Origin: Bacteroidota bacterium
Lineage (GTDB): Bacteria > Bacteroidota > Ignavibacteria > Ignavibacteriales > Ignavibacteriaceae
Assembly: GCA_024278655.1 (NCBI GenBank)
Contig: JAJRSV010000072.1
Coordinates: forward strand, 1 to 18,382
Direction of reading: 5' to 3'
Length of the DNA: 18,382 nt
In this document: in pieces, positions 1-7,271 of the stretch
Numbering within the stretch: the first letter of the stretch is position 1
Layout: each line of letters opens with the position of its first letter
Position numbers and translations under genes: made by a program
The notes under the pieces: model-generated
Seen by the model: the letters and a program-made list of their open reading frames with translations, nothing else
What the model was told of the DNA's origin: nothing
Database searches by the model: none

Positions 1-96
1 ATCGAAAAAATTCAGGAAGGAGAAAAACAATCCAAGAAGGGAGAAATAATCTCTGAGAAAGACCTGGATAATGAGATTGAGAAATGGTTCGAGTGA
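1..96 (+). CDS. C-terminal fragment of a probable antitoxin-like protein (5' end outside window)
   Basis: An open frame enters from the left edge and stops at TGA (94-96), giving 31 visible residues. They are highly charged (many Lys, Glu, Asp) and end in a helix with the pattern IISEKDLDNEIEKWFE. This matches, by eye, the C-terminal tail of small ribbon-helix-helix or Phd-type antitoxins, in which a 'G-x-I-IS-x-E-D/E-(V/L)' turn is followed by a short helix ending in WL/WF. Such tails normally bind a RelE/ParE-type toxin. No toxin frame follows: the 47 bases after the stop lead straight into the convergent end of the next gene. The toxin is therefore either upstream, outside the window, or missing. 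The family call is by resemblance only. Confidence 0.45.
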   Translation: MEKIQEGEKQSKKGEIISEKDLDNEIEKWFE

Positions 97-143
97 ACCG
101 GACTCTAAAAAATGATATTAGGAATAATTTATAAGTTCTTTCC

Positions 144-1277
144 TTAAATTAATGCCCTCTTCACATCCCCGATCAAATCCTCTACATCCTCAATTCCAAC
201 GGAAAAGCGAACGAGTGAATCGGTTAAGCCGAACTTTTCTCTTTCTTCTTTCGGCACTGTTGCGTGCGTCATACTTGCGGGATGGCAGATTAAGCTTTCA
301 ACTCCGCCGAGACTTTCGGCTAAAGTAAAGACTTTAACATTATTCAACACCTTTTTTGCTCTTTCGAGTGAACCGAAATCAGCAGAAACCATTCCACCGA
401 AACCGCGCATTTGCTTTTTCGCAAGCTCATGCTGCGGATGTTCAGGCAGTCCGGGATAAATAACTTTTTCAGCCAAGCCGGATTTTACGAGAAAATCTGC
501 AAATGCTCTTGCGTTTTCATCGTGCTGTTTCATTCTTACTGCAAGCGTTTTTGTCGAGCGAAGAATCAGCCAGCAATCGAACGGCGAAGGGATTCCTCCC
601 GCTGCATTTTGAATGTATCTGATTCTTTCGTGTATCTCATCGCTGCTTGTTAAAATTATACCGCCAATTACATCGCTGTGCCCGCCAAGGTACTTTGTAG
701 TACTGTGTAAAACAATATCTATTCCGAATGTAAGCGGGTTCTGAAAATAGGGACTCATAAATGTATTATCGCAAACACTAATCAGGTTATGCTTTTTGCT
801 TATCTCTGCAACTTTTTCCAAGTCGGTTAATACAAGCATCGGATTCGTGGGTGTTTCCACGAAAATCATCTTTGTGTTTTCTTTTATTGCATTTTCTATG
901 TTGGCAGCATCGCTTGTGTCTATCCACGAAAATTCCAATCCGTAGTTTGTCATATTCTGTTCGAACAAACGGTAAGTGCCGCCGTAAACATTATTAGAAA
1001 TTACAATGTGATCGCCGGCTTTAACGAGAGACATTAAAGCGTGTGTTGCTGCAAGTCCCGAAGCGAAAGCAATTCCGTACTTACCTTTTTCAAGCGCAGC
1101 AATGTTAGCTTCCAAAGCTTCGCGTGTACGGTTTTGTGTTCTGCCGTATTCGTATCCTTTATGCTTACCGAGTTCATCCTGTGCATAAGTGGATGTTTGA
1201 TATAAGGGTGTGATAACTGCACCTGTTACAGGGTCGGGAATTTGTCCCGCGTGTATTGCATCAGTTGAAAAGCCCAT
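144..1277 (-). CDS. cystathionine gamma-lyase / gamma-synthase family PLP enzyme
   Basis: This 377-residue protein belongs to the Cys/Met metabolism PLP-dependent (fold type I) family and is full length for it. Visible signatures are YGRTQN (Tyr44, Arg46) for phosphate contacts from the partner subunit, ASGLAA (about 72-77), the aspartate of CDN (Asp170) that contacts the pyridine nitrogen, and the PLP lysine in HSTTKYLGGHSD (Lys195). The C-terminal part carries SLGGVESL followed by CHPASMTHA, common to MetB and gamma-lyase enzymes. Sequence alone does not separate synthase from lyase. The cystathionine beta-synthase gene directly upstream on the same strand (240-base gap) argues for gamma-lyase: cystathionine to cysteine, 2-oxobutyrate and ammonia. 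It starts at ATG with an AAGGGAA ribosome-binding site just upstream. The enzyme is cytoplasmic and most likely a tetramer. Confidence 0.9.
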   Translation of the reverse strand: MGFSTDAIHAGQIPDPVTGAVITPLYQTSTYAQDELGKHKGYEYGRTQNRTREALEANIAALEKGKYGIAFASGLAATHALMSLVKAGDHIVISNNVYGGTYRLFEQNMTNYGLEFSWIDTSDAANIENAIKENTKMIFVETPTNPMLVLTDLEKVAEISKKHNLISVCDNTFMSPYFQNPLTFGIDIVLHSTTKYLGGHSDVIGGIILTSSDEIHERIRYIQNAAGGIPSPFDCWLILRSTKTLAVRMKQHDENARAFADFLVKSGLAEKVIYPGLPEHPQHELAKKQMRGFGGMVSADFGSLERAKKVLNNVKVFTLAESLGGVESLICHPASMTHATVPKEEREKFGLTDSLVRFSVGIEDVEDLIGDVKRALI

Positions 1278-1331
1278 TGTTTTCCCTTAGTAAGTTTTTA
1301 GTTAATATAAATTAAACGACTCATGTTTTAA

Positions 1332-1512
1332 TTTTTGAATATCGAACACTGAACAAGGAATGATAAATTATACAAGATAAAAGAATAAAGTAAAAAGACA
1401 AAAGTGCTTCAACTCCTAGATTTACACATTAAATGACTGAATTGAATATTTGTTTTCGAATTTCGCAATCTCAATCTCGACATTTCTTGTTCGATGTTCA
1501 TTATTCAAAAAA
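1332..1512. repeat. inverted repeat pair in the gap between the CBS and gamma-lyase genes
   Basis: The left arm (1332-1362) reads TTTTTGAATATCGAACACTG then AACAAGGAATG. The right arm (1481-1512), on the other strand, reads TTTTTTGAATAATGAACATC then GAACAAGAAATG. Over the 26-base core starting at GAATA, 21 positions agree when the arms are aligned in opposite orientation. About 118 AT-rich bases lie between them, with no open frame. Imperfect inverted arms enclosing a short non-coding core suggest either a small non-autonomous mobile element or two copies of a dispersed intergenic repeat in opposite orientation. I saw no clear target-site duplication. The stretch also holds the promoter and leader of the gamma-lyase gene, if that gene is transcribed separately. 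Confidence 0.55.
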
Positions 1513-1518
1513 AAGATG

Positions 1519-2892
1519 TTAATCAAATTCGTCCTCATCGAAATGGATTAAGTCGTAGCGAGTGATGATATCGGTTATAAGTCCAAAATCGCTTACAAAA
1601 ATTGCCGGATTTTCTTTTAACAGATTTTTCACTTCCGGTATTTCTGTTTTCGCATCAATTATAGGAAACGGTTCTTCCATAACATCACTTACTTTTGCAT
1701 TTAACAAACCGGGATCTTCGACCAATTGTTTCATCAACTTGCTTTCGCTTATGCAGCCGATTGCCTGCCGCCCTTTCATAACCGGAATTTGCGAGTAGCC
1801 GGTTTTATTTATTAAACTAAGCACATCTTTAATTGTATCGTCTTCTTTTACCGAAACTATTTCCTCTATTCCTCTTGCTTTCTTTGCATCCGAAATATCA
1901 CGAAGTATTCTTACTTCGGAGTCCAACATCCGGTTCATCTTAAGCCATTCGATGTTATGTACTTTCGACAGATATCTTTCGCCCGTATCGCATACGGTAA
2001 ACACAATAATATCATCTTCCGTTAACTCTTTTGCCAGTTCAAGTGCAACGTGAACAATAGTACCCGTGCTGCCGCCGCAGAATATTCCTTCTTCTTTGGT
2101 CAGCAATCTTGCCGCTGCAAACGATTCTTTATCGCTTACGTTTATTATTTTATCGATGTATTGAAAGTGAACGTTCTTCGGAAGACAATCCTGACCGATT
2201 CCCTCGACAAGGTATGGCGTTCCTTTTATCAGCTCACCTGTTTCTTTATAATGCTTGAAAATAGAACCGAACGGATCGGCGCCTATTACCTGAATATCCG
2301 GGTTCTTCTCTTTCAAATATCTGCCTGTTCCGCTTATCGTTCCGCCTGTACCGATGCTTGCCACAAAGTGAGTAATCTTTCCGTCGGTTTGCCGCCAGAT
2401 TTCCGGTCCGGTTGTTTTATAATGAATTTCGGGATTAGCCGGATTTGAATACTGATATGCAAAGATGGAGTTCGGTGTTTCTTCGTGAATCCGCTTGGCA
2501 ACATTTACGTAGTACTCGGGGTCTTCGGGTTCGGCGTTGTTCGAAACAACAATTACTTCCGAACCGAGCGCTTTCAAGTAATTTATTTTTTCGGAACTTA
2601 CTTTATCTGTAACAACAAAAACGCATTTATATCCCTTAACAGCAGCCGTAAGCGCAAGACCGATTCCCGTATTGCCGCTGGTGGCTTCTATTATTGTTCC
2701 GCCGGGTTTCAGCTCGCCGCGTTCTTCCGCATCGGTAATCATAGCGTAGCCGATACGGTCTTTTACACTGCCGCCGGGATTGGCAGATTCTAATTTTGCG
2801 AATATCTGCGGTTTCAATCCCTTGTTTATTTTATTGATTTTTATGAGCGGTGTATTACCTATCTGCTCGAGAATATTATTCTTGAATTCCAA
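1519..2892 (-). CDS. cystathionine beta-synthase with C-terminal CBS domain pair
   Basis: This 457-residue fold type II PLP enzyme should condense homocysteine with serine to cystathionine, the first step of reverse transsulfuration. Residues 1-320 are the catalytic core: PLP lysine in NPGGSVKDR (Lys44), substrate loop SGNTG (72-76), phosphate-binding GTGGT (181-185) and EGIGQD (230-235), the last typical of bacterial CBS rather than CysK. Residues about 343-455 form two CBS (Bateman) repeats, which in this family bind adenosyl ligands. No N-terminal heme-binding extension is present. The start is TTG (2890-2892), set by an AAGGAG ribosome-binding site six bases upstream; no ATG fits the N-terminus. 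The gamma-lyase gene follows downstream on the same strand. A plain cysteine synthase is the alternative, but the regulatory domains and the neighbour favour CBS. Confidence 0.9.
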   Translation of the reverse strand: MEFKNNILEQIGNTPLIKINKINKGLKPQIFAKLESANPGGSVKDRIGYAMITDAEERGELKPGGTIIEATSGNTGIGLALTAAVKGYKCVFVVTDKVSSEKINYLKALGSEVIVVSNNAEPEDPEYYVNVAKRIHEETPNSIFAYQYSNPANPEIHYKTTGPEIWRQTDGKITHFVASIGTGGTISGTGRYLKEKNPDIQVIGADPFGSIFKHYKETGELIKGTPYLVEGIGQDCLPKNVHFQYIDKIINVSDKESFAAARLLTKEEGIFCGGSTGTIVHVALELAKELTEDDIIVFTVCDTGERYLSKVHNIEWLKMNRMLDSEVRILRDISDAKKARGIEEIVSVKEDDTIKDVLSLINKTGYSQIPVMKGRQAIGCISESKLMKQLVEDPGLLNAKVSDVMEEPFPIIDAKTEIPEVKNLLKENPAIFVSDFGLITDIITRYDLIHFDEDEFD

Positions 2893-2898
2893 TTATTT

Positions 2899-2904
2899 CT
2901 CCTT
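2899..2904 (-). promoter_or_regulatory. Shine-Dalgarno site fixing a TTG start
   Basis: On the minus strand this reads AAGGAG, six bases before the TTG at 2890-2892. It is a near-perfect anti-16S match at normal spacing, and supports TTG as the true start of the cystathionine beta-synthase gene. Confidence 0.75.
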
Positions 2905-2973
2905 AATTATTAATAGAGAGCAAAGAAAAGCCCCCGAATAATACACAATAGTTTTTAATGATAAAAGATAATT

Positions 2974-2991
2974 TGTTACGGAAAAGTAACA
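2974..2991 (-). other. small stem-loop in the leader of the cystathionine beta-synthase gene
   Basis: A six-base-pair stem, TGTTAC with GTAACA, encloses a six-base loop about 80-100 bases before the TTG start. No clean U-run follows it on the minus strand, so it is not an obvious terminator, and I could not match the leader to a known riboswitch. It may be chance in an AT-rich gap. Confidence 0.25.
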
Positions 2992-3085
2992 GAGTGTTTC
3001 TTTAATGAGTAAAGCTCAAATGAATACGGAACAATATTCACTGAAGAAAAAAAAGTAAGCGGCAGATATTTGCAAGCTTCAACTT

Positions 3086-4531
3086 TTATTTTTTCTTGCT
3101 GCTTAACTCCTTTATCCAATCAACTATTATCTTCATCGCTTCGGGAGAAAATGTTTCTTCAATTGTTCCGTATTCAGATGGAGACCCTGTTTTGCTCGTT
3201 TGAAACAGATGATTCAGTCCGGGCAGTTTAACTATTTTATAATTACTATTAACGCCTTCCTTAAGTGCTTTTTCAATCAGCTTAAGATTTTCTTCCGGCG
3301 GAACCTGCAGGTCTTTTTCTCCGTTCAGTGCGAGAACCGGACACTTCACTTTTGTTAATACGGGATACGGATCGTAACTGATAAAATATCTGAACCACGG
3401 ACTCATAAGATTTTGCAATTTAGCCCGGATGATTTTTTGCTTATCGGCTTCGCTCACTGTTTTGCTCTGCTCCGATGCTTCTATTTCCTGCCGGATGATT
3501 TCTTCAAGTTTTTCCGAAGCTTTTACGCTGTCCGGTTCGTTCAACAGTATATCGAACATTCGTGCGGAAGCTGTAGAATCTTTTTTAATTATATCTACAG
3601 GAACGTTACTTAACTTTTGTATCATTCCCGACTGCAAAAGCAGCAGCTTATCTCCGCGCAAGCCGGGTGCGGCTAACAGCACAATAAACTTCACATCATC
3701 CGATTCGACAGCGACCATCGGTGCAATCAATCCGCCTTCGCTGTGCCCAATCAAGCCGATATAGTTTTCGTCGACTTCTTTCCTGCTTTTCAGAAATTCA
3801 ACTGCTGCAAAAACATCATCTGCAAAGTCTTTTGTTGTTGCCGCTTTAAAATTACCCGTCGATTCGCCTACGCCTCTGTCATCGTACCTCAACACGGCAA
3901 TTCCGTTCCGGGTTAAATAATCGGAAAGAACCAAAAACGGTTTGTGTCCGAACAACTCTTCGTCCCTGTTTTGTGGTCCCGACCCGCTGATTAGGATTAC
4001 TGCCGGATAAGTTCCACTTGAATCCGGAATTGTTAATGTTCCTGCAAGTGTAACGTTGGCTTTTGTGTTTTCAAACTTTACTTCTTCTACCAGGTAAGGA
4101 TATGGCTTTTCCGGTTCCTGTGGTCGTTTAACTTCCTCAGGTTTTTCCGAATACCTTAAAACCAGCGGAAGCGACATTCCGCTTTGGTTCCATTCACCGC
4201 GGATTAATAAACTGTCTTTTACGAACACACCTTTGTAAAAACCCGAGATAGAACTAACATTGAACATCACATTTGTGCCGTCGAATTTAACTTCATCTAC
4301 TACAATTCCGAATGCGCCCTGATCGGGGCTGTCCATTGTAGCCGATAACGCTCCGCTATCGCTTTCTTCAACGTTAAATACAATTCTGAGTTGAGCAGTT
4401 TGAATTTGCAGTTTACCGACCCATCTGCCTGCAATTTGGTTGTTGCCCTGAGGATAAATGATTGTGACTGTTAATAGTAAAAACAGAAGTAAAACAGAAA
4501 TGCTTTTAAGACTTGGTATTAAAGTTCTCAT
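3086..4531 (-). CDS. exported alpha/beta hydrolase (serine esterase/peptidase-like)
   Basis: The 481-residue protein begins with a signal peptide: basic MRTLIPSLK, then a hydrophobic run to about residue 25, with likely cleavage near the PQG at 27-29. Residues about 30-127 form a beta-rich N-terminal domain (starts GRWVGKLQI) of the type often attached to secreted hydrolases. From about 145 the alpha/beta hydrolase domain carries an oxyanion-region motif SGSGPQNRDE, RYDDRGVGES, the nucleophile elbow GHSEGG (Ser264), the acid in NGEKDLQVP (Asp407) and the histidine in PGLNHLF (His441), so a complete triad is visible. A helical insert between about 300 and 380 probably forms the lid. The substrate cannot be named; family members cleave esters or short peptides. 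It likely acts in the periplasm or at the cell surface. ATG is preceded by AGGAG at seven bases. Confidence 0.85.
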   Translation of the reverse strand: MRTLIPSLKSISVLLLFLLLTVTIIYPQGNNQIAGRWVGKLQIQTAQLRIVFNVEESDSGALSATMDSPDQGAFGIVVDEVKFDGTNVMFNVSSISGFYKGVFVKDSLLIRGEWNQSGMSLPLVLRYSEKPEEVKRPQEPEKPYPYLVEEVKFENTKANVTLAGTLTIPDSSGTYPAVILISGSGPQNRDEELFGHKPFLVLSDYLTRNGIAVLRYDDRGVGESTGNFKAATTKDFADDVFAAVEFLKSRKEVDENYIGLIGHSEGGLIAPMVAVESDDVKFIVLLAAPGLRGDKLLLLQSGMIQKLSNVPVDIIKKDSTASARMFDILLNEPDSVKASEKLEEIIRQEIEASEQSKTVSEADKQKIIRAKLQNLMSPWFRYFISYDPYPVLTKVKCPVLALNGEKDLQVPPEENLKLIEKALKEGVNSNYKIVKLPGLNHLFQTSKTGSPSEYGTIEETFSPEAMKIIVDWIKELSSKKK

Positions 4532-4627
4532 CGTAAATCTCCTGAATAGTTACATAATTGATACACATCGACAGGCAATTTATTCAAACGAAAAAGTATG
4601 CTTTTGCAGGAATTAATCTGTGAGTGC

Positions 4628-5533
4628 TTATTCGAATCTGAACCCTCTTAAAAATTCCTCAACTCCCATCCGTTTTCTTCCTTCCTGCTTCAGTTCAAGC
4701 ACACTCAATGCGTTTTTTCCGCAGCCGATTACAAGCTCTTTTTTAGTATGATAAATTTCAGACGGTTTCAAATCATCCCTTTCAACAACTTCCGATTTAT
4801 AAATTTTTGTCATTTTATCATGAAGGAAAAAATAAGCACCCGGTACAGGCGAAAGTCCTCTTATTAAATTATGGACTTCAACCGCAGGTTTATGCCAATC
4901 AATCTTTGCAATTTCCTTTGTTATTTTCGGAGCCGGAGAAGCGAGTGAATCATCCTGTTCCTGTAAAACATAATCGCAGGAATCTATTAGCTCAACTGTT
5001 TCCATAACAACCTGTGCACCAAGTTCGCTTAAGCGGTCGTGAAGTGTTTCAAAATTATCTTCGGGTTTTATTTCCAATTTTCTTTGAAGATAGATATTTC
5101 CGGTATCTACTTTCTCGGCGAGTTTAAATGTTGTTAAACCCGTTTCGGTTTCTCCGTTGATTAACGCCCACTGAATCGGTGCGGCACCGCGGTACTTCGG
5201 AAGCAATGAAGCATGCAGATTGAACGAACCCTTCGGTGGAATTGTAAAAACCTCTTTGGGCAGAATGCGAAAAGCAACAACAACATATAAATCGGTGTTG
5301 TATCGTTTTAACTGCTCAACAAATTCTTCGTTACCTTTCAGCTTTTCCGGCTGCAAGACCGGAATGTTGTGTTCCAACGCAAATTCTTTTACCGGGGTGA
5401 AAGTAACTTTTCTGCCTCTCCCCCGCTCTTTATCGGGCGCAGTAACAACGGCAACTACATTGTGCCTGCTTTCAACAAGTGCTTTGAGCGAAGGGATGGA
5501 AAAATCGGGTGTGCCCATGAAAATTATGTTCAT
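4628..5533 (-). CDS. fmt: methionyl-tRNA formyltransferase
   Basis: This cytoplasmic 301-residue protein transfers a formyl group from 10-formyltetrahydrofolate to Met-tRNA(fMet), making the bacterial initiator tRNA. The N-terminal half has the Rossmann-type hydrolase fold starting MNIIFMGTPDFS. Catalytic residues are visible as Asn105 and His107 in FNLHASLLPKYRGAAP, and Asp143 in EKVDTGNI, matching the classical N/H/D triad. The C-terminal OB-like domain ends with the usual KRMGVEEFLRG motif. It is slightly shorter than the E. coli enzyme but looks complete. It starts 11 bases after the stop of def on the same strand, the widespread def-fmt arrangement, so both are almost certainly cotranscribed. 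Confidence 0.96.
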   Translation of the reverse strand: MNIIFMGTPDFSIPSLKALVESRHNVVAVVTAPDKERGRGRKVTFTPVKEFALEHNIPVLQPEKLKGNEEFVEQLKRYNTDLYVVVAFRILPKEVFTIPPKGSFNLHASLLPKYRGAAPIQWALINGETETGLTTFKLAEKVDTGNIYLQRKLEIKPEDNFETLHDRLSELGAQVVMETVELIDSCDYVLQEQDDSLASPAPKITKEIAKIDWHKPAVEVHNLIRGLSPVPGAYFFLHDKMTKIYKSEVVERDDLKPSEIYHTKKELVIGCGKNALSVLELKQEGRKRMGVEEFLRGFRFE

Positions 5534-5544
5534 AGGTTATCTGC

Positions 5545-6111
5545 CTAAAAGGTTAGTTGATAATCGTGTGACTCACTAATCGGATATTCAACATCAATTT
5601 TTCTGCGTTTGATTTTCTGCAGCGGCTTCTTCAGTTTCTTTTTTGTTTCTTCATCAACCAAATCGGTGAATAAAACTCCGCGTAAATGATCGTACTCATG
5701 CTGGATAACGCGTGCAAGCAGTTCGTCGGCTTCAAGTTCCTGCTGTTTCATATCTGTATCCTGATAAATAATTTTAATCTTTTCCGGTCTTTCCACGTCG
5801 GCTCTTATGTCGGGAATGCTTAAGCATCCTTCTTCGAATACGGATTTATCTTCAGAGTATTCAACAATTTTCGGGTTAATGAATACAATCGGTTTTGTAT
5901 CTTCGTATCCTTCAACATTAGCAACGTCGATAATAAAGATAGATTTATCGGCACCAACCTGATTTGCTGCAAGACCTATTCCGCTGGCATTCCGCATCGT
6001 ATCGAACATGTTGGTTATCAGCTCAATCGTTTCGTTATCAATTTCATCTACTCTGCCGGCTTGTTTACGCAATATTTTGTCGCCGTACATTGTGACGGGT
6101 AAAATCGCCAT
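5545..6111 (-). CDS. def: peptide deformylase
   Basis: The 188-residue metalloenzyme removes the N-formyl group from nascent proteins. All three family motifs are present: GIGLAANQ (44-51), EGCLSIP with metal ligand Cys96, and QHEYDH with ligands His138 and His142 and catalytic Glu139. The length is typical, with a lysine-rich C-terminal tail (KKKLKKPLQKIKRRK) that may touch the ribosome. ATG at 6109-6111 is preceded by AGGAA. It is the first gene of the def-fmt pair; the 164-base upstream gap holds a palindromic repeat and presumably the promoter. Confidence 0.96.
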   Translation of the reverse strand: MAILPVTMYGDKILRKQAGRVDEIDNETIELITNMFDTMRNASGIGLAANQVGADKSIFIIDVANVEGYEDTKPIVFINPKIVEYSEDKSVFEEGCLSIPDIRADVERPEKIKIIYQDTDMKQQELEADELLARVIQHEYDHLRGVLFTDLVDEETKKKLKKPLQKIKRRKIDVEYPISESHDYQLTF

Positions 6112-6203
6112 TATTTTTCCTGTTATTTTTCTAAATGATATGTAATATAAAAATAATTAAAAGCAGTTGAAGATAAAAGGAAGAATTGTGCTTTTGCGTG
6201 CAA

Positions 6204-6244
6204 ACCCCTCTGTCCTTCGGACATCTCCCCTTATAAAGGGGAGA
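6204..6244. repeat. double-hairpin palindromic intergenic repeat
   Basis: Two perfect hairpins are packed side by side in the 164-base gap between the aminopeptidase and def. The first is TGTCC-TTC-GGACA (6211-6223). The second is TCTCCCCTT-ATA-AAGGGGAGA (6224-6244), a nine-base-pair stem. A run of C (6205-6208) precedes them, and the GC-rich block stands out from the AT-rich gap. Tandem hairpins of this kind resemble REP/BIME-like dispersed elements; I recall similar 'CCCCTCTG..CATCTCCCC..' blocks between genes of Bacteroidota-group genomes, but cannot search for copies here. On the plus strand a short A-run follows; a U-run in the direction of the neighbouring genes is lacking, so it is not a standard terminator. 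Confidence 0.65.
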
Positions 6245-6275
6245 AAAACCGAATCTAGTATTCGTTATATATAAA

Positions 6276-7241
6276 TTAAATTAATAGCTTACCCTTGTTC
6301 ATCAGTAACTTTCCGTCCAGGTAAACAGTCGGTTTTTTGATTACACCGTCGAGATGAATAGGAACATTGAATGAGCCGCCCATCGAAATATTGTTGCCTA
6401 AAGCAATATGCACTGTTCCCATTACTTTTTCGTCTTCCAGAAGCACACCGCTTAATTTTGCGCTGTCGTTTGTCCCTATTCCGAACTCAGCGATGTTGCG
6501 TGTGCCTTTACCTACCTTATCGAGCATCGTTTTTAATTTTCTTGCTGCGCTGCCGCCGGTTATTTTTGTTGCGAAGCCGTCCTTCACTTCAATAGTAATT
6601 TTCACGTTGCCAATCAATCCCAAACCAGCCATCGAACCGTCAACTACAAACACACCGTTGGCAGTTCCTTCAACCGGTGCAAGGAATGTTTCGCCAGTGG
6701 GCAGATTACCGCTTTCACCTTTTTTGTGGAAAAGTCCTTTGCTTGCAATTGCGGTTCTGCCTTTAATACTGAACGAAATATCTGTTCCGGATGGTGCGGT
6801 AACTCTAACCTGTTTTCCTTTTTCCAAAATCTTTTTCAGCTTAATGGATCTTTTTGCAATCGATTTGTAATCGGCGTTCATTCCGCGAATCATTATCTCT
6901 TTAGTAATTCCGGGAAATGTTGCAACGCGAACTCCTTTTTTCGAAGCTGCCCGTCGTGCATCTGTATGAGTTATAGATTTTGCTGTTGGCACTAAAACTA
7001 TATCGAACATCTGCATCAGTTTTGCAACCTGTTCGGGCGGTTCTTCGCCATTTATCTTTCCTGATTTCATTTCGACAAATAACGATTTGTAACCCAAACG
7101 TTTTGCGTTTTCGAAGAGTGAATATCCGATTTCCCTTTTCAATTCATCGGTTATTATCAGTATGCTTTCATTTTTCTTTGCACCCATACATACTTTAATT
7201 GCAGTTTCCGATGCCTTATCAAGCTTTGATAATTTTGTCAT
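6276..7241 (-). CDS. M29-type (thermophilic metalloprotease family) aminopeptidase
   Basis: This 321-residue cytoplasmic protein resembles the AmpS/AmpT leucyl aminopeptidase family, which removes N-terminal residues using two metal ions. Candidate metal ligands and catalytic residues appear in the expected order: PTGE (Glu184), AEFGIGTN (Glu252), GTVHIALGNN (His278) and HLDG (His296, Asp298). At 321 residues it is shorter than the roughly 400-residue classical enzymes, matching a short subgroup, so substrate range is uncertain. The gap to the preceding outer-membrane protein gene is only 30 bases, so the two may share a transcript. I see no good ribosome-binding site before the ATG, consistent with translation downstream of another gene. 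A peptide-scavenging role fits the OPT and MFSD1-like transporters further upstream. Confidence 0.85.
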   Translation of the reverse strand: MTKLSKLDKASETAIKVCMGAKKNESILIITDELKREIGYSLFENAKRLGYKSLFVEMKSGKINGEEPPEQVAKLMQMFDIVLVPTAKSITHTDARRAASKKGVRVATFPGITKEIMIRGMNADYKSIAKRSIKLKKILEKGKQVRVTAPSGTDISFSIKGRTAIASKGLFHKKGESGNLPTGETFLAPVEGTANGVFVVDGSMAGLGLIGNVKITIEVKDGFATKITGGSAARKLKTMLDKVGKGTRNIAEFGIGTNDSAKLSGVLLEDEKVMGTVHIALGNNISMGGSFNVPIHLDGVIKKPTVYLDGKLLMNKGKLLI

Positions 7242-7271
7242 ATTATAAGTTCGATTTTTGTGATTAAAATA

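Noticed and set aside
2050..2448. 132-codon plus-strand frame inside the cystathionine beta-synthase gene
   Set aside because: It is antisense to the conserved catalytic core and has unlikely composition, so it is a by-product of codon use on the coding strand.
3047..3079. Possible terminator after the hydrolase gene
   Set aside because: There is an eight-base U-run on the minus strand, but only a four-base-pair AAGC/GCTT stem precedes it, too weak to annotate.
2893..3085. SAM- or SAH-type riboswitch before the transsulfuration genes
   Set aside because: The leader has one small stem-loop only; I could not build any known riboswitch core. The same holds for 1278-1518.
4592..4605. AAAAG/CTTTT mini-hairpin between the fmt and hydrolase genes
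   Set aside because: A five-base-pair A/T stem in AT-rich DNA is expected by chance.
6224..6244. Nine-base-pair hairpin as a terminator of the aminopeptidase gene
   Set aside because: On the minus strand the bases after the stem are GATGTCC rather than a U-run; it fits a palindromic repeat better.
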